A stretch of 64,000 nucleotides of DNA from an uncultured Lachnospiraceae bacterium (GTDB taxonomy: Bacteria; Bacillota; Clostridia; Lachnospirales; Lachnospiraceae): positions 62,001-126,000 of the forward strand of contig CADAOF010000005.1 in assembly GCA_902789555.1 (NCBI GenBank). Reading direction: 5' to 3'. The notes under the pieces are model-generated. The model had not been told where the DNA came from. It saw nothing but the letters and a program-made list of their open reading frames with translations, and did no database searches. A program made the translations under genes and the position numbers. Positions 34,510-42,822 of this stretch are shown one piece after another (position 1 is the stretch's first letter; each line of letters opens with the position of its first letter).

Positions 34510-34651
34510 GATGCGGCGGCTTCACGCAGGCTTTCCGGAAACTTCGTAAACCGCGAAAATGCCGGATGCATTTTCGCTGAACCTCAGTAAAAACCGCGCA
34601 GAGGAATGCGCGGTTTTTATCCGGAGCCTGCACTTTCCGCCGCATGTGCCG
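34510..34651. repeat. structured dispersed repeat, copy B
   Basis: Second copy of the element at 8056-8199, same orientation. CGAAAATGC/GCATTTTCG with a CGGAT loop (34554-34576) and TAAAAACCGCGCA/TGCGCGGTTTTTA (34588-34600 with 34607-34619) replace the corresponding stems of copy A by paired substitutions. The terminal CGCATGTGCCG (34641-34651) is identical. Confidence 0.65.
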
Positions 34652-34707
34652 TCAGCCGGGCGTTCTAATGCCGTGGCTGCGCTGTACGGTTGACGGGACG
34701 GAGCAGA

Positions 34708-35433
34708 TCATATGTTGTTCAATATCGTGATCACACCGGAGATGAAGACCATGAGATAGACCATCTTGCGCAGCAGGTCGGGTTTCATCTTGCCGGCCAG
34801 CAGCAGGCCGACCCGTTCACCGATCAGTATGGCTGCGATTGCCGCTGCCGATGCGGGAAGAAGGTCCGCCGTGATGATGCCGTTTGCCGCCCTGGTCACG
34901 TTATTGACGACTGCTGCGATCAGGAACAGCAGCTGCAGGTTCGTCGAATATTCCTCGCGTGTTTCGTATTTTTCCAGGTACAGAAGCGACATGAGCGGCC
35001 CGCCGATCCCGAAAAGTGCTGAGGAACAGCCGGACACCACCGGACAGACGAACGTCGTCACGGGTGTCACGCGCAGGCGTGCCTTGTGAGACCAGATCAG
35101 GTAATACAGGCCGACGATAACAAGAAAGGCGCCGAACAGGATCGCCATCACGCGCGTATTGATCTTCTGTACGAACTGGAGCGTCACCACGCTGACGATC
35201 AGATAAGGGATCGATGTCAGGATGACGTATTTCGGCCGCAGTTTGTCACGGAATTTCCAGATCAGGAATGCGGACAGGAAACCGCCGGAAATGGAGGTCA
35301 CCGCTGCGGCATGCGGGATCGACATCAGATGCGGCAGCACCACCATCATGACCAGGCCGCTGCCGAAACCGGCGACCGTCTGTACGACGCCGCCCGCAAA
35401 CGTGATCAAAACCAAAGGGATCCAAAACTCCAT
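34708..35433 (-). CDS. TSUP (TauE/SafE) family membrane protein
   Basis: 241 residues with about eight hydrophobic segments. It shows TFAGGVVQTVAGFGSGLVMMVVLPHL at the N-terminus and the related VCPVVSGCSSALFGIGGPLMSLLYL in the second half, the internal repeat typical of TSUP proteins, which export or import sulfite, sulfonates or other organic anions. The ATG at 35433 has CAGGAG 6 nt upstream and is preferred over ATGs at 35439 and 35463. Single gene. Substrate unknown. Confidence 0.88.
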   Translation of the reverse strand: MEFWIPLVLITFAGGVVQTVAGFGSGLVMMVVLPHLMSIPHAAAVTSISGGFLSAFLIWKFRDKLRPKYVILTSIPYLIVSVVTLQFVQKINTRVMAILFGAFLVIVGLYYLIWSHKARLRVTPVTTFVCPVVSGCSSALFGIGGPLMSLLYLEKYETREEYSTNLQLLFLIAAVVNNVTRAANGIITADLLPASAAAIAAILIGERVGLLLAGKMKPDLLRKMVYLMVFISGVITILNNI

Positions 35434-35576
35434 TTCCATCTCCTGAAGAAAAGAGCGAAGCATTGACAGCCGCTCATCATTTGATTATATAATAGTATTC
35501 AGCTGCAGGCAAGGGGGAATCTCTCTGTTCCGCGCCCCCTCCTTGCAGTAAATATTTCTCGATCTACACGCAAGAG

Positions 35577-36863
35577 ATGAACAACAACACAGAAAACAAG
35601 AAATATTCCCTAAAAAACAATCCCCTGGCCCACAGCATCCACTATCTGGTCAAGTGGTCCCTTTTTGCCTGTGCCGCAGGCGCTGCCGGCGGACTGACCG
35701 GCGGGCTGTTCGCGAAAGCGATCGGCTTCGTCACCTCCGTCCGTACGGATAACCCCTGGATCCTGTACCTCCTGCCCCTCATCGGCGCGGTCATTGCCCT
35801 CCTTTACATGGGGCTCCGCGAGGAAAAGAACCGCGGGACCAATATGATCCTGACCGCAGTCTCGGAAGGCAACGACGTCACCGTTCCGACCGGGCCGCTC
35901 ATCTTCGTCACCACGGTCCTCTCCCATCTCGGCGGTGCTTCCGTCGGCCGGGAAGGCGCCGCCCTGCAGCTCGGGGGCTGGCTCGGCCGCCGCTTCGGCG
36001 AACTTCTGCGCTTTAACGATGACGACCGCCGCATTGCCGTCATGAGCGGCATGAGCGCCGTGTTCGCCGCCCTCTTCGGTACGCCTGTTGCCGCCGCCAT
36101 CTTTTCCATCGAAGTCATCCGCATCGGCGTCTTCCACTACGTTGCCCTCATCCCCTGCGTCTTCTCCGCCTTCATTGGCTCCGGCATTGCGAAACGCCTC
36201 GGCGTGGAACCGGAACTGTTTCCGATCGAACAAATCCCGTGGGCAGGTCTTGAAAACCTCCTCAAGGCTGCCGTTCTCGGCCTTCTCTGCGCCCTGCTCT
36301 CGATCCTGCTCGTCTTCACATTCCACAAAGCCTCCGAGCTTTCCCGGAAACTCATCCCGAGTGCGATCCTCCGCGCCGCCGTCTGCGGCGCTCTGATCAC
36401 CGGCCTTACGCTCCTTCTCGGCACTGCGGATTACAGCGGCGCCGGCACGGGCCTTATTGAAAAAGCCATGGCCGGAGAAGCCGGAGCCTTTGCCTTCCTG
36501 CTGAAACTCATCTTCACGGCGCTTGCCCTGGCCGGCGGCTTTAAGGGCGGTGAGATCGTTCCGACGCTCAGCATCGGTGCCTGTTTCGGTGCGCTATTCG
36601 GCAGCATTGCAGGGCTGCCCGTTCCCTTTGCCGCCGCGCTCGGCATGATCGCACTCTTTGCCGGCGCCACGAACTGCCCCATCGCCTCCCTCATGATCGC
36701 CATGGAAATGTTTAACGGCCGCGGCCTCCCGTTCTTCGCGATCACGGTCACCGTTTCCTTCGTCCTTTCTGGCTATTACAGCCTTTACGGCAGCCAGCGC
36801 TTCGCCTTCTCCAAGACCGGGATCAAGGTTGAGGAACTGCAGAAGCAGAAGCAGCAGAACTGA
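35577..36863 (+). CDS. ClC-family chloride channel/antiporter
   Basis: 428 residues, about 10-12 membrane helices. GREGAALQLGG holds the gating glutamate of ClC transporters. GTPVAAAIFSIEV, KGGEIVPTLSIGACFGALFG and FAGATNCPIASLMIAMEMF are further conserved segments. No C-terminal CBS domains. It could move Cl- or F-; the anion-selectivity motif was not clear enough to decide. The ribosome site is weak (AAGAGA). Monocistronic, followed by a terminator. Confidence 0.9.
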   Translation: MNNNTENKKYSLKNNPLAHSIHYLVKWSLFACAAGAAGGLTGGLFAKAIGFVTSVRTDNPWILYLLPLIGAVIALLYMGLREEKNRGTNMILTAVSEGNDVTVPTGPLIFVTTVLSHLGGASVGREGAALQLGGWLGRRFGELLRFNDDDRRIAVMSGMSAVFAALFGTPVAAAIFSIEVIRIGVFHYVALIPCVFSAFIGSGIAKRLGVEPELFPIEQIPWAGLENLLKAAVLGLLCALLSILLVFTFHKASELSRKLIPSAILRAAVCGALITGLTLLLGTADYSGAGTGLIEKAMAGEAGAFAFLLKLIFTALALAGGFKGGEIVPTLSIGACFGALFGSIAGLPVPFAAALGMIALFAGATNCPIASLMIAMEMFNGRGLPFFAITVTVSFVLSGYYSLYGSQRFAFSKTGIKVEELQKQKQQN

Positions 36864-36892
36864 AGTCCATGACCGGCAGAACCGCCGTCATG

Positions 36893-36925
36893 AAAAAAGC
36901 GCAGACCTCACGGCCTGCGCTTTTT
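36893..36925. terminator. bidirectional terminator
   Basis: AAAAAGCGCAG (36894-36904) with CTGCGCTTTTT (36915-36925), between the convergent ClC and AEC genes. Confidence 0.85.
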
Positions 36926-36943
36926 CGCGTCATCAGCGGCGCG

Positions 36944-37849
36944 TCAGAACAAAAGAGTACACAGAACGGTCACAGTGACCATACTGTAGAGCAGGTTGGC
37001 AGATACCCCGAAGGCGACCTCGCTGCCTTCAAATCCCTGCGTCAGCGCCATGGCCGGCGAAGCGCTCGGGATCGGCGAGAACAGGACGAGGATCATCGTG
37101 CTCCGGATCTCCCCGAAAGGAATGACCCGGAACCAGACCAGCAGCGCTGCGCTTATCGTAATGACAAGGCGCACGGCCAGCGCCGTAATATTGGTCTTCG
37201 GCAGCTGTTTCGGAAATTCAAACAGAAGGCCGAGGGCCAGCAGGGACACCGCCGCGTTGGCATTGGCAATGGGTCTGATCGCCGTGATCACGACGTCCGG
37301 GATCGAAATGCGGAGAAGGCACAGCAGCATCATGGCAAGGCTCGTCATGGCAGCGATATTGCTGAGAAAGCCCTTGCCGATCTCCTTTAGGCTGACTTTG
37401 TGTTCTCCGGCAGTCAGGAGCCCGATCATCAGCGGCGTGATGAAGAAGAAGCTGAAGGTAATGGGCAGGTTGAACATGACTAGCGATGCGATCTCATGTT
37501 CCGTCGCAAACATCTGCAGGACCGGCAGCGCAAAGCCCGTCGTATTGAAGCAGGGGATGCAGTACTGCAGGATGAAGACCGTCTCCTTCGGCTTTTTGCG
37601 GCTCAGGATCACCGCCGCCGTGATCAGGACAGCGTTGACGCCCATCCCCCAGAGGAGCGCGCCGACCAGCTCGCCCGACAGGATCTTGCCATTCAGGTTG
37701 CAGATATACACGAAGGGAAGCAGGATGCGTATCGCCACCTTCGACAGCACTTTCGCCGTCGATGCCGGAAAAGTGCCCGTCTTCTTCATCAGATAGCCGA
37801 TCATGATGATCAGCATGATCCCTGCCGTTTTGATCAGTACCGTCAGCAT
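36944..37849 (-). CDS. AEC (auxin efflux carrier) family transporter
   Basis: 301 residues with about ten hydrophobic segments arranged as two halves (KTAGIMLIIMIGYLMKKTGTFP at the N-terminus; NIAAMTSLAMMLLCLLRI in the middle). The C-terminal SAPSPAMALTQGFEGSEVAFGVSANLLYSMVTV-like region includes PSASPAMALTQGFEG. Bacterial AEC members often carry malate or other organic acids. No neighbour points to a substrate. Confidence 0.87.
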   Translation of the reverse strand: MLTVLIKTAGIMLIIMIGYLMKKTGTFPASTAKVLSKVAIRILLPFVYICNLNGKILSGELVGALLWGMGVNAVLITAAVILSRKKPKETVFILQYCIPCFNTTGFALPVLQMFATEHEIASLVMFNLPITFSFFFITPLMIGLLTAGEHKVSLKEIGKGFLSNIAAMTSLAMMLLCLLRISIPDVVITAIRPIANANAAVSLLALGLLFEFPKQLPKTNITALAVRLVITISAALLVWFRVIPFGEIRSTMILVLFSPIPSASPAMALTQGFEGSEVAFGVSANLLYSMVTVTVLCTLLF

Positions 37850-37960
37850 ACATAACCTCAGTTCCCGCGCAGCCTCTCCGGACTGCGGACTTTTACGCTC
37901 CGAGTATAGAACCGCCGGGGCAAAATGTCAAAGAACTTGGCATCATTTCAGCATATTCAT

Positions 37961-37988
37961 TTACTTCCGGTGCTTTCTCGGCTATAAT
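37961..37988 (+). promoter_or_regulatory. promoter of dihydrolipoyl dehydrogenase gene
   Basis: TTACTT (37961-37966) and TATAAT (37983-37988) with 16-bp spacing, 50 bp before the ATG. The ribosome site is AGAGG. Confidence 0.5.
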
Positions 37989-38037
37989 GGATATAGAAAC
38001 AGATCACATGCTGCCTTCGGCATGAAAAGAGGTAAAA

Positions 38038-39402
38038 ATGGAACAGTATGACATCCTGGTCATCGGCGCGGGGCCGGGCGGCTATTCGCTCGCCATCGCC
38101 GCAGCCAAGCGCGGCCTTAAAGTCGCGGTATTCGAAAAAGAACACGTCGGCGGCACCTGCCTGAACGTCGGCTGCATCCCGACCAAGTTCTTCGTGGACA
38201 AGGCAAATGCACTGGAAAAAGCCCGCGCGCTCGCGGTGCAGGGCATCTTTGACGCCGTGCCCGGCTTTGATTTCGCGAAGATCGTGGAAGGCAAGGACGA
38301 AGTCGTCGGCAAGCTTACCGGCGGCGTCAGTTTCCTGCTGAAAAAGACCGGCTGCGAAGTCGTGAGCGGCGAGGCTGTCCTGAAACCCGACCGCGTCGTG
38401 GAATGCGCCGGCAGGGAATTTCAGGGGAAGAACGTCGTCATTGCGACCGGGTCCGATACCCTCGTCATCCCCATCCCGGGGCATGAGTTCTGCATCGATT
38501 CCACCAGCGCCCTCAGCCTGCCGGCCGTCCCGAAAAGCATGGTCGTCATGGGCGGCGGCGTGATCGGCCTTGAGCTCGCCTGCGCTTTTGCCGCGTTCGG
38601 CACGAAAGTTACGATCGTCGAAATGCTGCCCGAGATCATGGGCCGTGAAGAGAAGACTGCCGTCAGGATGGTCACCCGGAACATGGAAGCCATGGGCATC
38701 ACGATCAAAACCGGTGCCAGGATGCTGCGCGTAGAGAAGGACGGAGAACTGCTGAAGGCCGTTTATGAGAAAGACGGTGCCGAAGAAACGGTTCCCTGCG
38801 AGCAGGTCCTGATGGCCGTCGGAAGGAAAGCGGTCCTGCCCGGGATCGATGCGGAAGCGCTGGGACTCGAGCTTGATGCGAAGAAATGCGTCAAAACGGA
38901 CGAACGGCAGCGCACGAACCTGCCCGGTGTCTACGCCGTCGGCGATGCTGCGGGCGGCCTGCAGCTTGCCCACGCCGCCTATGCGGAAGCCGAAGCTGCG
39001 CTTGCCGATATCCTCGGCGAAACGCATGAAAGCGCGCCCATCCCCGCCTGCACCTACACCATCCCCTGCTTTGCCAGGGTCGGCCTGACACTGAAGGAAG
39101 CCCGCGCCGCCGGATACTCTCCTGCCCTCGGGACCTTTGACTACGGTGCCAACGGCATGGCGCTTGCCGAAGGCGCCGCAGGCTGCGTGTTCGTGGTCGC
39201 AGACAAGGCCTCCGGCCGGACCCTCGGCGTCACCGTGGTCGGCGCCGACGCCGCCGAACTCATCGCCCTCGGCGCGAAAGCTGTCGCCGACGGCCTGACC
39301 ACCGCAGACTGGGAGAAAATGGTCGTTGCCCACCCCTCGCTCACGGAATCCCTGCGCGAAGCCGCACTTGACTGCTTCCGGAGATCGGTGCATAAGGGGT
39401 AG
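38038..39402 (+). CDS. lpdA: dihydrolipoyl dehydrogenase
   Basis: FAD-dependent oxidation of dihydrolipoyl groups with NAD+. 454 residues: IGAGPGGYSLAIAAAKRG (FAD), redox-active GGTCLNVGCIPTK, NAD site GGGVIGLELACAFAAFG, second FAD segment GVYAVGDAAGG, and the C-terminal AHPSLTESL with the catalytic His. No E1/E2 genes are adjacent, so it may serve the glycine cleavage system or a 2-oxoacid or acetoin dehydrogenase encoded elsewhere. Monocistronic with a strong terminator. Confidence 0.93.
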   Translation: MEQYDILVIGAGPGGYSLAIAAAKRGLKVAVFEKEHVGGTCLNVGCIPTKFFVDKANALEKARALAVQGIFDAVPGFDFAKIVEGKDEVVGKLTGGVSFLLKKTGCEVVSGEAVLKPDRVVECAGREFQGKNVVIATGSDTLVIPIPGHEFCIDSTSALSLPAVPKSMVVMGGGVIGLELACAFAAFGTKVTIVEMLPEIMGREEKTAVRMVTRNMEAMGITIKTGARMLRVEKDGELLKAVYEKDGAEETVPCEQVLMAVGRKAVLPGIDAEALGLELDAKKCVKTDERQRTNLPGVYAVGDAAGGLQLAHAAYAEAEAALADILGETHESAPIPACTYTIPCFARVGLTLKEARAAGYSPALGTFDYGANGMALAEGAAGCVFVVADKASGRTLGVTVVGADAAELIALGAKAVADGLTTADWEKMVVAHPSLTESLREAALDCFRRSVHKG

Positions 39403-39413
39403 AGAGGTAACCA

Positions 39414-39448
39414 AAGCGCTGCCAACGGTTATCCCGTTGGCAGCGCTT
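39414..39448 (+). terminator. terminator after dihydrolipoyl dehydrogenase
   Basis: AAGCGCTGCCAACGG (39414-39428) pairs with CCGTTGGCAGCGCTT (39434-39448), 15 bp, followed by CTTTTATAG. Confidence 0.9.
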
Positions 39449-39827
39449 CTTTTATAGTTCTTTGTAAAGGTAGTATCCCGAAAAGTTGCTTTCACGGGAA
39501 TCGCACTAGGCGAATATCTATTGAGATAACATCCATCTGCATTATTAAATATTCTTCACTTGTTACTATTCATATCAACAATGCTGTCACCCGATGCCTT
39601 GTTTGATTATTATTACAAATCAAAGGGGTGCTTCCCGTCCTCATATCCCCGTAGTTCCAGGAGAGAAAAGTATAAATCAGACACGACCTCTCTTTCCGTT
39701 TGAAAACGGTTCGGGATTTCGTCTTTTGATTTGCCCGGAAATCTTTCGGCTGTTATATTTCTATTCTTCTTCGAATATGATTCGCATGATTTTTACTGCC
39801 TGCCGGAAAACTCCGTGAATTCTCCGC
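39449..39827. other. AT-rich junction region, no gene seen
   Basis: About 380 bp, clearly richer in A+T than the flanking core sequence, with no ribosome site preceding any open frame. Short frames here have atypical codon use. It marks the left edge of the lower-G+C catabolic island and may be decayed or transferred sequence; I see no integrase, att repeat or insertion sequence. Confidence 0.5.
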
Positions 39828-40427
39828 TTACTCCTTCCATTCCTGTCCATCATCAAACACGATCCTCCCCGGTTTTCTGGGGGCACGCGGAACATCTTGT
39901 TTTTCAGCCGAGTATCCGATCTGAAGACTGCCGAAAACATCTTCGTCTTCCCGCATGCCGTAACGAACCAAAAATGCACGGATCTCAGGCATGTCCTTCA
40001 GCCAACGAAGCTGGTTGCGCCAGCAGGAAGAAAGGCCAAGTGCTTCTGCTGCGATCTGCATATTCATCAATGCACAGGCGCTGTTTGCCATACTGGTCGC
40101 ATAATTACGCATAGAAACAGCGATGATCAACGCCGGAACGCGGTCAAAATAGGGATACCCTTTTCTTTCGCGCGCACGGGCGGCACCGAATCCGATTGGG
40201 GTTCCCGGATCCGCCTCAATTTCTGATAACGCTTCACACACTATTTGATTCAGTTCTTTCAGCACAGTTCTGTCCTGCAGCACGATGAATCTGCTGTACT
40301 GACAGTTCTTACCGCTCGGCGCATACAGTCCGCACTTTAAAATTGTGTGAAGCTCCTCCGCCGGAACCGGCATTTCCTTAAAATTACGAACACTTCTTCT
40401 GTTCAGTATGGCTTCTATGGCATCCAT
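39828..40427 (-). CDS. nitroreductase-family flavoprotein
   Basis: 199 residues, FMN-dependent. MDAIEAILNRRSVRNFKEMPVP is the typical start (RRSxRxF binds FMN), followed by LYAPSGKNCQYSRFIVLQD, ACALMNMQIAAEALGLSSCW and a C-terminal GSLQIGYSAE (GYP-like). Members reduce nitro groups, quinones or enones. Located 126 bp downstream of the aldehyde dehydrogenase gene, beyond a hairpin, with its own AGGAAA ribosome site; it may be the last gene of the island or independent. Confidence 0.88.
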   Translation of the reverse strand: MDAIEAILNRRSVRNFKEMPVPAEELHTILKCGLYAPSGKNCQYSRFIVLQDRTVLKELNQIVCEALSEIEADPGTPIGFGAARARERKGYPYFDRVPALIIAVSMRNYATSMANSACALMNMQIAAEALGLSSCWRNQLRWLKDMPEIRAFLVRYGMREDEDVFGSLQIGYSAEKQDVPRAPRKPGRIVFDDGQEWKE

Positions 40428-40491
40428 TTCCTGTTTCCTCTTATAAGTACTGTCGCATCGATACGGCGCAAAAGGAATGATCTATGCAAAT

Positions 40492-40517
40492 GTTGAGGTG
40501 AGTTTCCTCACCTCAAC
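40492..40517 (-). terminator. hairpin after the catabolic operon
   Basis: GTTGAGGTGA (40492-40501) and TCACCTCAAC (40508-40517), a perfect 10-bp stem with a 6-nt loop, between the dehydrogenase stop and the nitroreductase start. The T tract is poor (ATTTGCAT), so it may only attenuate transcription. Confidence 0.6.
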
Positions 40518-40553
40518 ATCACAGCATTTCCGGTCTTGTCGGAAGACCTTAGT

Positions 40554-42182
40554 TTATTGTTCCTTCATATAAGGGTATGCGATTGCCGGAGAAGGGCAAT
40601 AAGTCTCCTTGACCGAATGAGGGCTCAGCCAGCGAATCATGTTCAGGATGCTGCCTGCCTTATCATTGGTTCCAGATGCCCTTGCTCCGCCGAAAGGCTG
40701 CTGACCGACTACTGCGCCCGTGCACTTGTCGTTGATGTAGAAATTGCCTGACGCGTTCCGGAGCACCCATTCCGCTTTTTCGATGACCTTGCGGTCTTTG
40801 GCGAAAATGGAGCCTGTCAGTGAATATTGCGTAGCCTTGTCGCACAGTTCGAGCATCTTATCAAAATCTTCGTCCGCATACGGGTGGATCGATACAATAG
40901 GCCCGAAGATCTCCTTCACCATGCTCTCATACAGCGGGTCTGCGCATTCAATGATCGTGGGTTCCACGAACCAGCCTTTGGAATCATCCGCATGGCCGCC
41001 CGTAATGATGGTGCAGTCAGGCGAAGCCGCAGCTCTGTCCAGGAATCCTTTGCATTTTCTGAAAGAATCCTGATCAATGACAGCACCCATGAAGGTATCG
41101 AATTCCGTCACGTCACCGACTTTCAGCTTCGCAGTTTCTTCAACCAGCCGTGCCTTAAGCTGCGGCCAGATGCTCTTCGGCACGTAGACACGGGAACATG
41201 CCGAGCATTTCTGGCCTGTCAGCTCGAAGGCACCGCGAATGATAGCAGCCACCAGCGGTTCGATCTCCGCAGAACTGTGAGCGAAGATGAAATCCTTGCC
41301 GCCGGTCTCGCCGACCAGACGGGGGTAGCTGCGGTAATTCTCAATGTTATTGCCGACCAGTTTCCAGACTTCACGGAAGACTTCGGTCGAGCCGGTGAAA
41401 TGGAAGCCCGCTAGATTCGGATCCGTCAGAACATATTTTGACATATCGCTGCCGCTGCAGGGCAGGAAGTTGATGACACCGGCCGGCAGGCCGCAGTCCA
41501 TGAGCAGTTTCATGTAATAGTAATTCGACAGAACAGCTGTCCTTGCCGGCTTCCACAGGGAAACGTTGCCCACGATGGCCGGAGCCGTCGGCAGGTTAGC
41601 CCCGATAGACGTGAAATTGAATGGTGTAATCGCGCAGACAAAGCCGTCCAGCGGACGGTAATCCTGACGATTCAGTGCGCCGCCGCCGCTCTTGGGCTGA
41701 TCCTTAAAGATCTCCTGTGCATTCCATACGTTGAAGCGCAGGAAGTCGGCAGTCTGAGCAACATCAATTTCCGCCTGAAATACCACTTTGCCCTGGCCCA
41801 GCATCGTCGATGCCATAAGGACCTTTCTGTATGAGCCGGAGATATAGTCCGCCGCCTTCAGAAAAATGGCGATCTTTTGTTCCCAGGGGGTCCTTTCCCA
41901 ATCATCTTTCGCAGCAAGCGCTGCCGCGACAGCCTGCTTCAATTCCTTTTCACCGGCAAGGCAGCACTCCGCCAGAACATGATCATGATCGTGCGGCATC
42001 GTGACTTTGAATGTGCGTTCCGTCCAAACTTCCTTTCCGCCAATGATCAGTGGGATCTTCACTATCTGCTCAGACTGTTTTTTCAGTTCCGCCTTCAGCT
42101 CTGCCTTCTCGGGACTGCCGGGGAGATATCCCCTCATAGGATCATTGGCCGGACGGTCGATGGTATAATATGCGTTTGCCAT
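40554..42182 (-). CDS. aldehyde dehydrogenase of the L-glutamate-semialdehyde (P5C) dehydrogenase type
   Basis: 542-residue NAD(P)-dependent dehydrogenase. AITPFNFTSIGANLPTAPAIVGN and the cofactor site FHFTGSTEVFREVW are present. LVGETGGKDFIFAHSSAE contains the general-base Glu, and FELTGQKCSACSRVYVP the catalytic Cys; EIFGPIVSIHPY and QPFGGARASGTNDKAG follow. This is closest in form to 1-pyrroline-5-carboxylate dehydrogenase. In the island it probably oxidises a semialdehyde formed by ring opening or by the aldolase; the true substrate is unknown. It starts 2 bp after the tautomerase gene, whose end holds its AAGGAGA site. Confidence 0.92.
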   Translation of the reverse strand: MANAYYTIDRPANDPMRGYLPGSPEKAELKAELKKQSEQIVKIPLIIGGKEVWTERTFKVTMPHDHDHVLAECCLAGEKELKQAVAAALAAKDDWERTPWEQKIAIFLKAADYISGSYRKVLMASTMLGQGKVVFQAEIDVAQTADFLRFNVWNAQEIFKDQPKSGGGALNRQDYRPLDGFVCAITPFNFTSIGANLPTAPAIVGNVSLWKPARTAVLSNYYYMKLLMDCGLPAGVINFLPCSGSDMSKYVLTDPNLAGFHFTGSTEVFREVWKLVGNNIENYRSYPRLVGETGGKDFIFAHSSAEIEPLVAAIIRGAFELTGQKCSACSRVYVPKSIWPQLKARLVEETAKLKVGDVTEFDTFMGAVIDQDSFRKCKGFLDRAAASPDCTIITGGHADDSKGWFVEPTIIECADPLYESMVKEIFGPIVSIHPYADEDFDKMLELCDKATQYSLTGSIFAKDRKVIEKAEWVLRNASGNFYINDKCTGAVVGQQPFGGARASGTNDKAGSILNMIRWLSPHSVKETYCPSPAIAYPYMKEQ

Positions 42183-42184
42183 GC

Positions 42185-42418
42185 CTATTCTCCTTTTGCC
42201 TCTTCAGTTTCGTCTGTCTCCTTGAAATCAGGCATTTCATAATCCATCACGCCGCCGGCGATATAACGGCCCCGCGGAAGTTCTTCGATCGTCACGCGGA
42301 CCTGATTCGGCTGTGCGTTAAAATTTTCCATCAGAACATTGGAGATATCAACAAGACTCTTTTTGATCTTTTCGGGATCTTTTCCCTTCGGCATCTGCAC
42401 CGTGCACATGATAGGCAT
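42185..42418 (-). CDS. 4-oxalocrotonate tautomerase-family protein
   Basis: 77 residues. After Met removal the N-terminus is Pro-1 (MPIMCTVQMPKGKDPEKI), the catalytic base of this family. RVTIEELPRGRYIAGG supplies the usual arginine region. The C-terminal 15 residues are an acidic extension. The enzyme family interconverts enol and keto forms of 2-oxo dicarboxylates. The gene directly abuts the tandem homologue upstream (no spacer) and the dehydrogenase downstream, so the three are surely cotranscribed; it may pair with the Pro-less homologue as heterooligomers do in CaaD. Confidence 0.85.
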   Translation of the reverse strand: MPIMCTVQMPKGKDPEKIKKSLVDISNVLMENFNAQPNQVRVTIEELPRGRYIAGGVMDYEMPDFKETDETEEAKGE

Positions 42419-42808
42419 TTACTTCACCACCTTCTTCGAAAAATCTTTTACTTTGCCGCCGATCACAAAATGATGGCCTTCAGAATTGTCATGGATGAAT
42501 TCCCGGATATTTGCGATCGGGATATTCAGGTTTTCGCTCAGGATCACGGCGATCTTGTGCATGAAGGAATCCTTCGCCTCATCGCTGCGGCCGGGGCCAA
42601 TGCGGAAGAAAACCACCGGATAAACACCCTTTGCCGTCTCCCCTCCCTCATAGCAGCGAGCAGGATCCGATTCAAAGATCGTCACTCGGACCATGCGGGT
42701 CAAGGTATTTTCCAACGTGTCTTCAGCCGCCTGCGTGATCTGTTTCATAGACTTTTCCAGCGCGGCATCATCTAATCCGCGCGGAACATAAATCGATACG
42801 AATGCCAT
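42419..42808 (-). CDS. tandem tautomerase-fold protein lacking Pro-1
   Basis: 129 residues made of two tautomerase-like units. Residues 1-60 (MAFVSIYVPRGLDD ... VRVTIFESDPARCYEGG) and 62-125 (VYPVVFFRIGPGRSDE ... NIREFIHDNSEGHHFVIGGK) share the beta-alpha-beta pattern and the ending of the adjacent 4-OT-like protein. The residue after Met is Ala, so the catalytic Pro-1 is absent; the second unit is internal and has none. Either it is a structural partner of the 77-residue protein or it has a different chemistry. It has an AGGAGG ribosome site and follows the amidohydrolase by 14 bp. Confidence 0.75.
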   Translation of the reverse strand: MAFVSIYVPRGLDDAALEKSMKQITQAAEDTLENTLTRMVRVTIFESDPARCYEGGETAKGVYPVVFFRIGPGRSDEAKDSFMHKIAVILSENLNIPIANIREFIHDNSEGHHFVIGGKVKDFSKKVVK

Positions 42809-42822
42809 TATTCGCCTCCTGT

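Larger units (their letters stand above)
34222..34690. other. 470-bp region without a protein gene: possible small transcript and repeat B
   Basis: The first part (34230-34362) is AT-rich with no open frame. It includes GAGCTGA-GAT-TCAGCTC and ends in a strong plus-strand terminator hairpin (34363-34391), so a small RNA could be made here; no clear promoter was found. The rest carries copy B of the structured repeat (34510-34651). A 97-residue open frame on the minus strand coincides with these hairpins and is treated as spurious. Confidence 0.5.
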
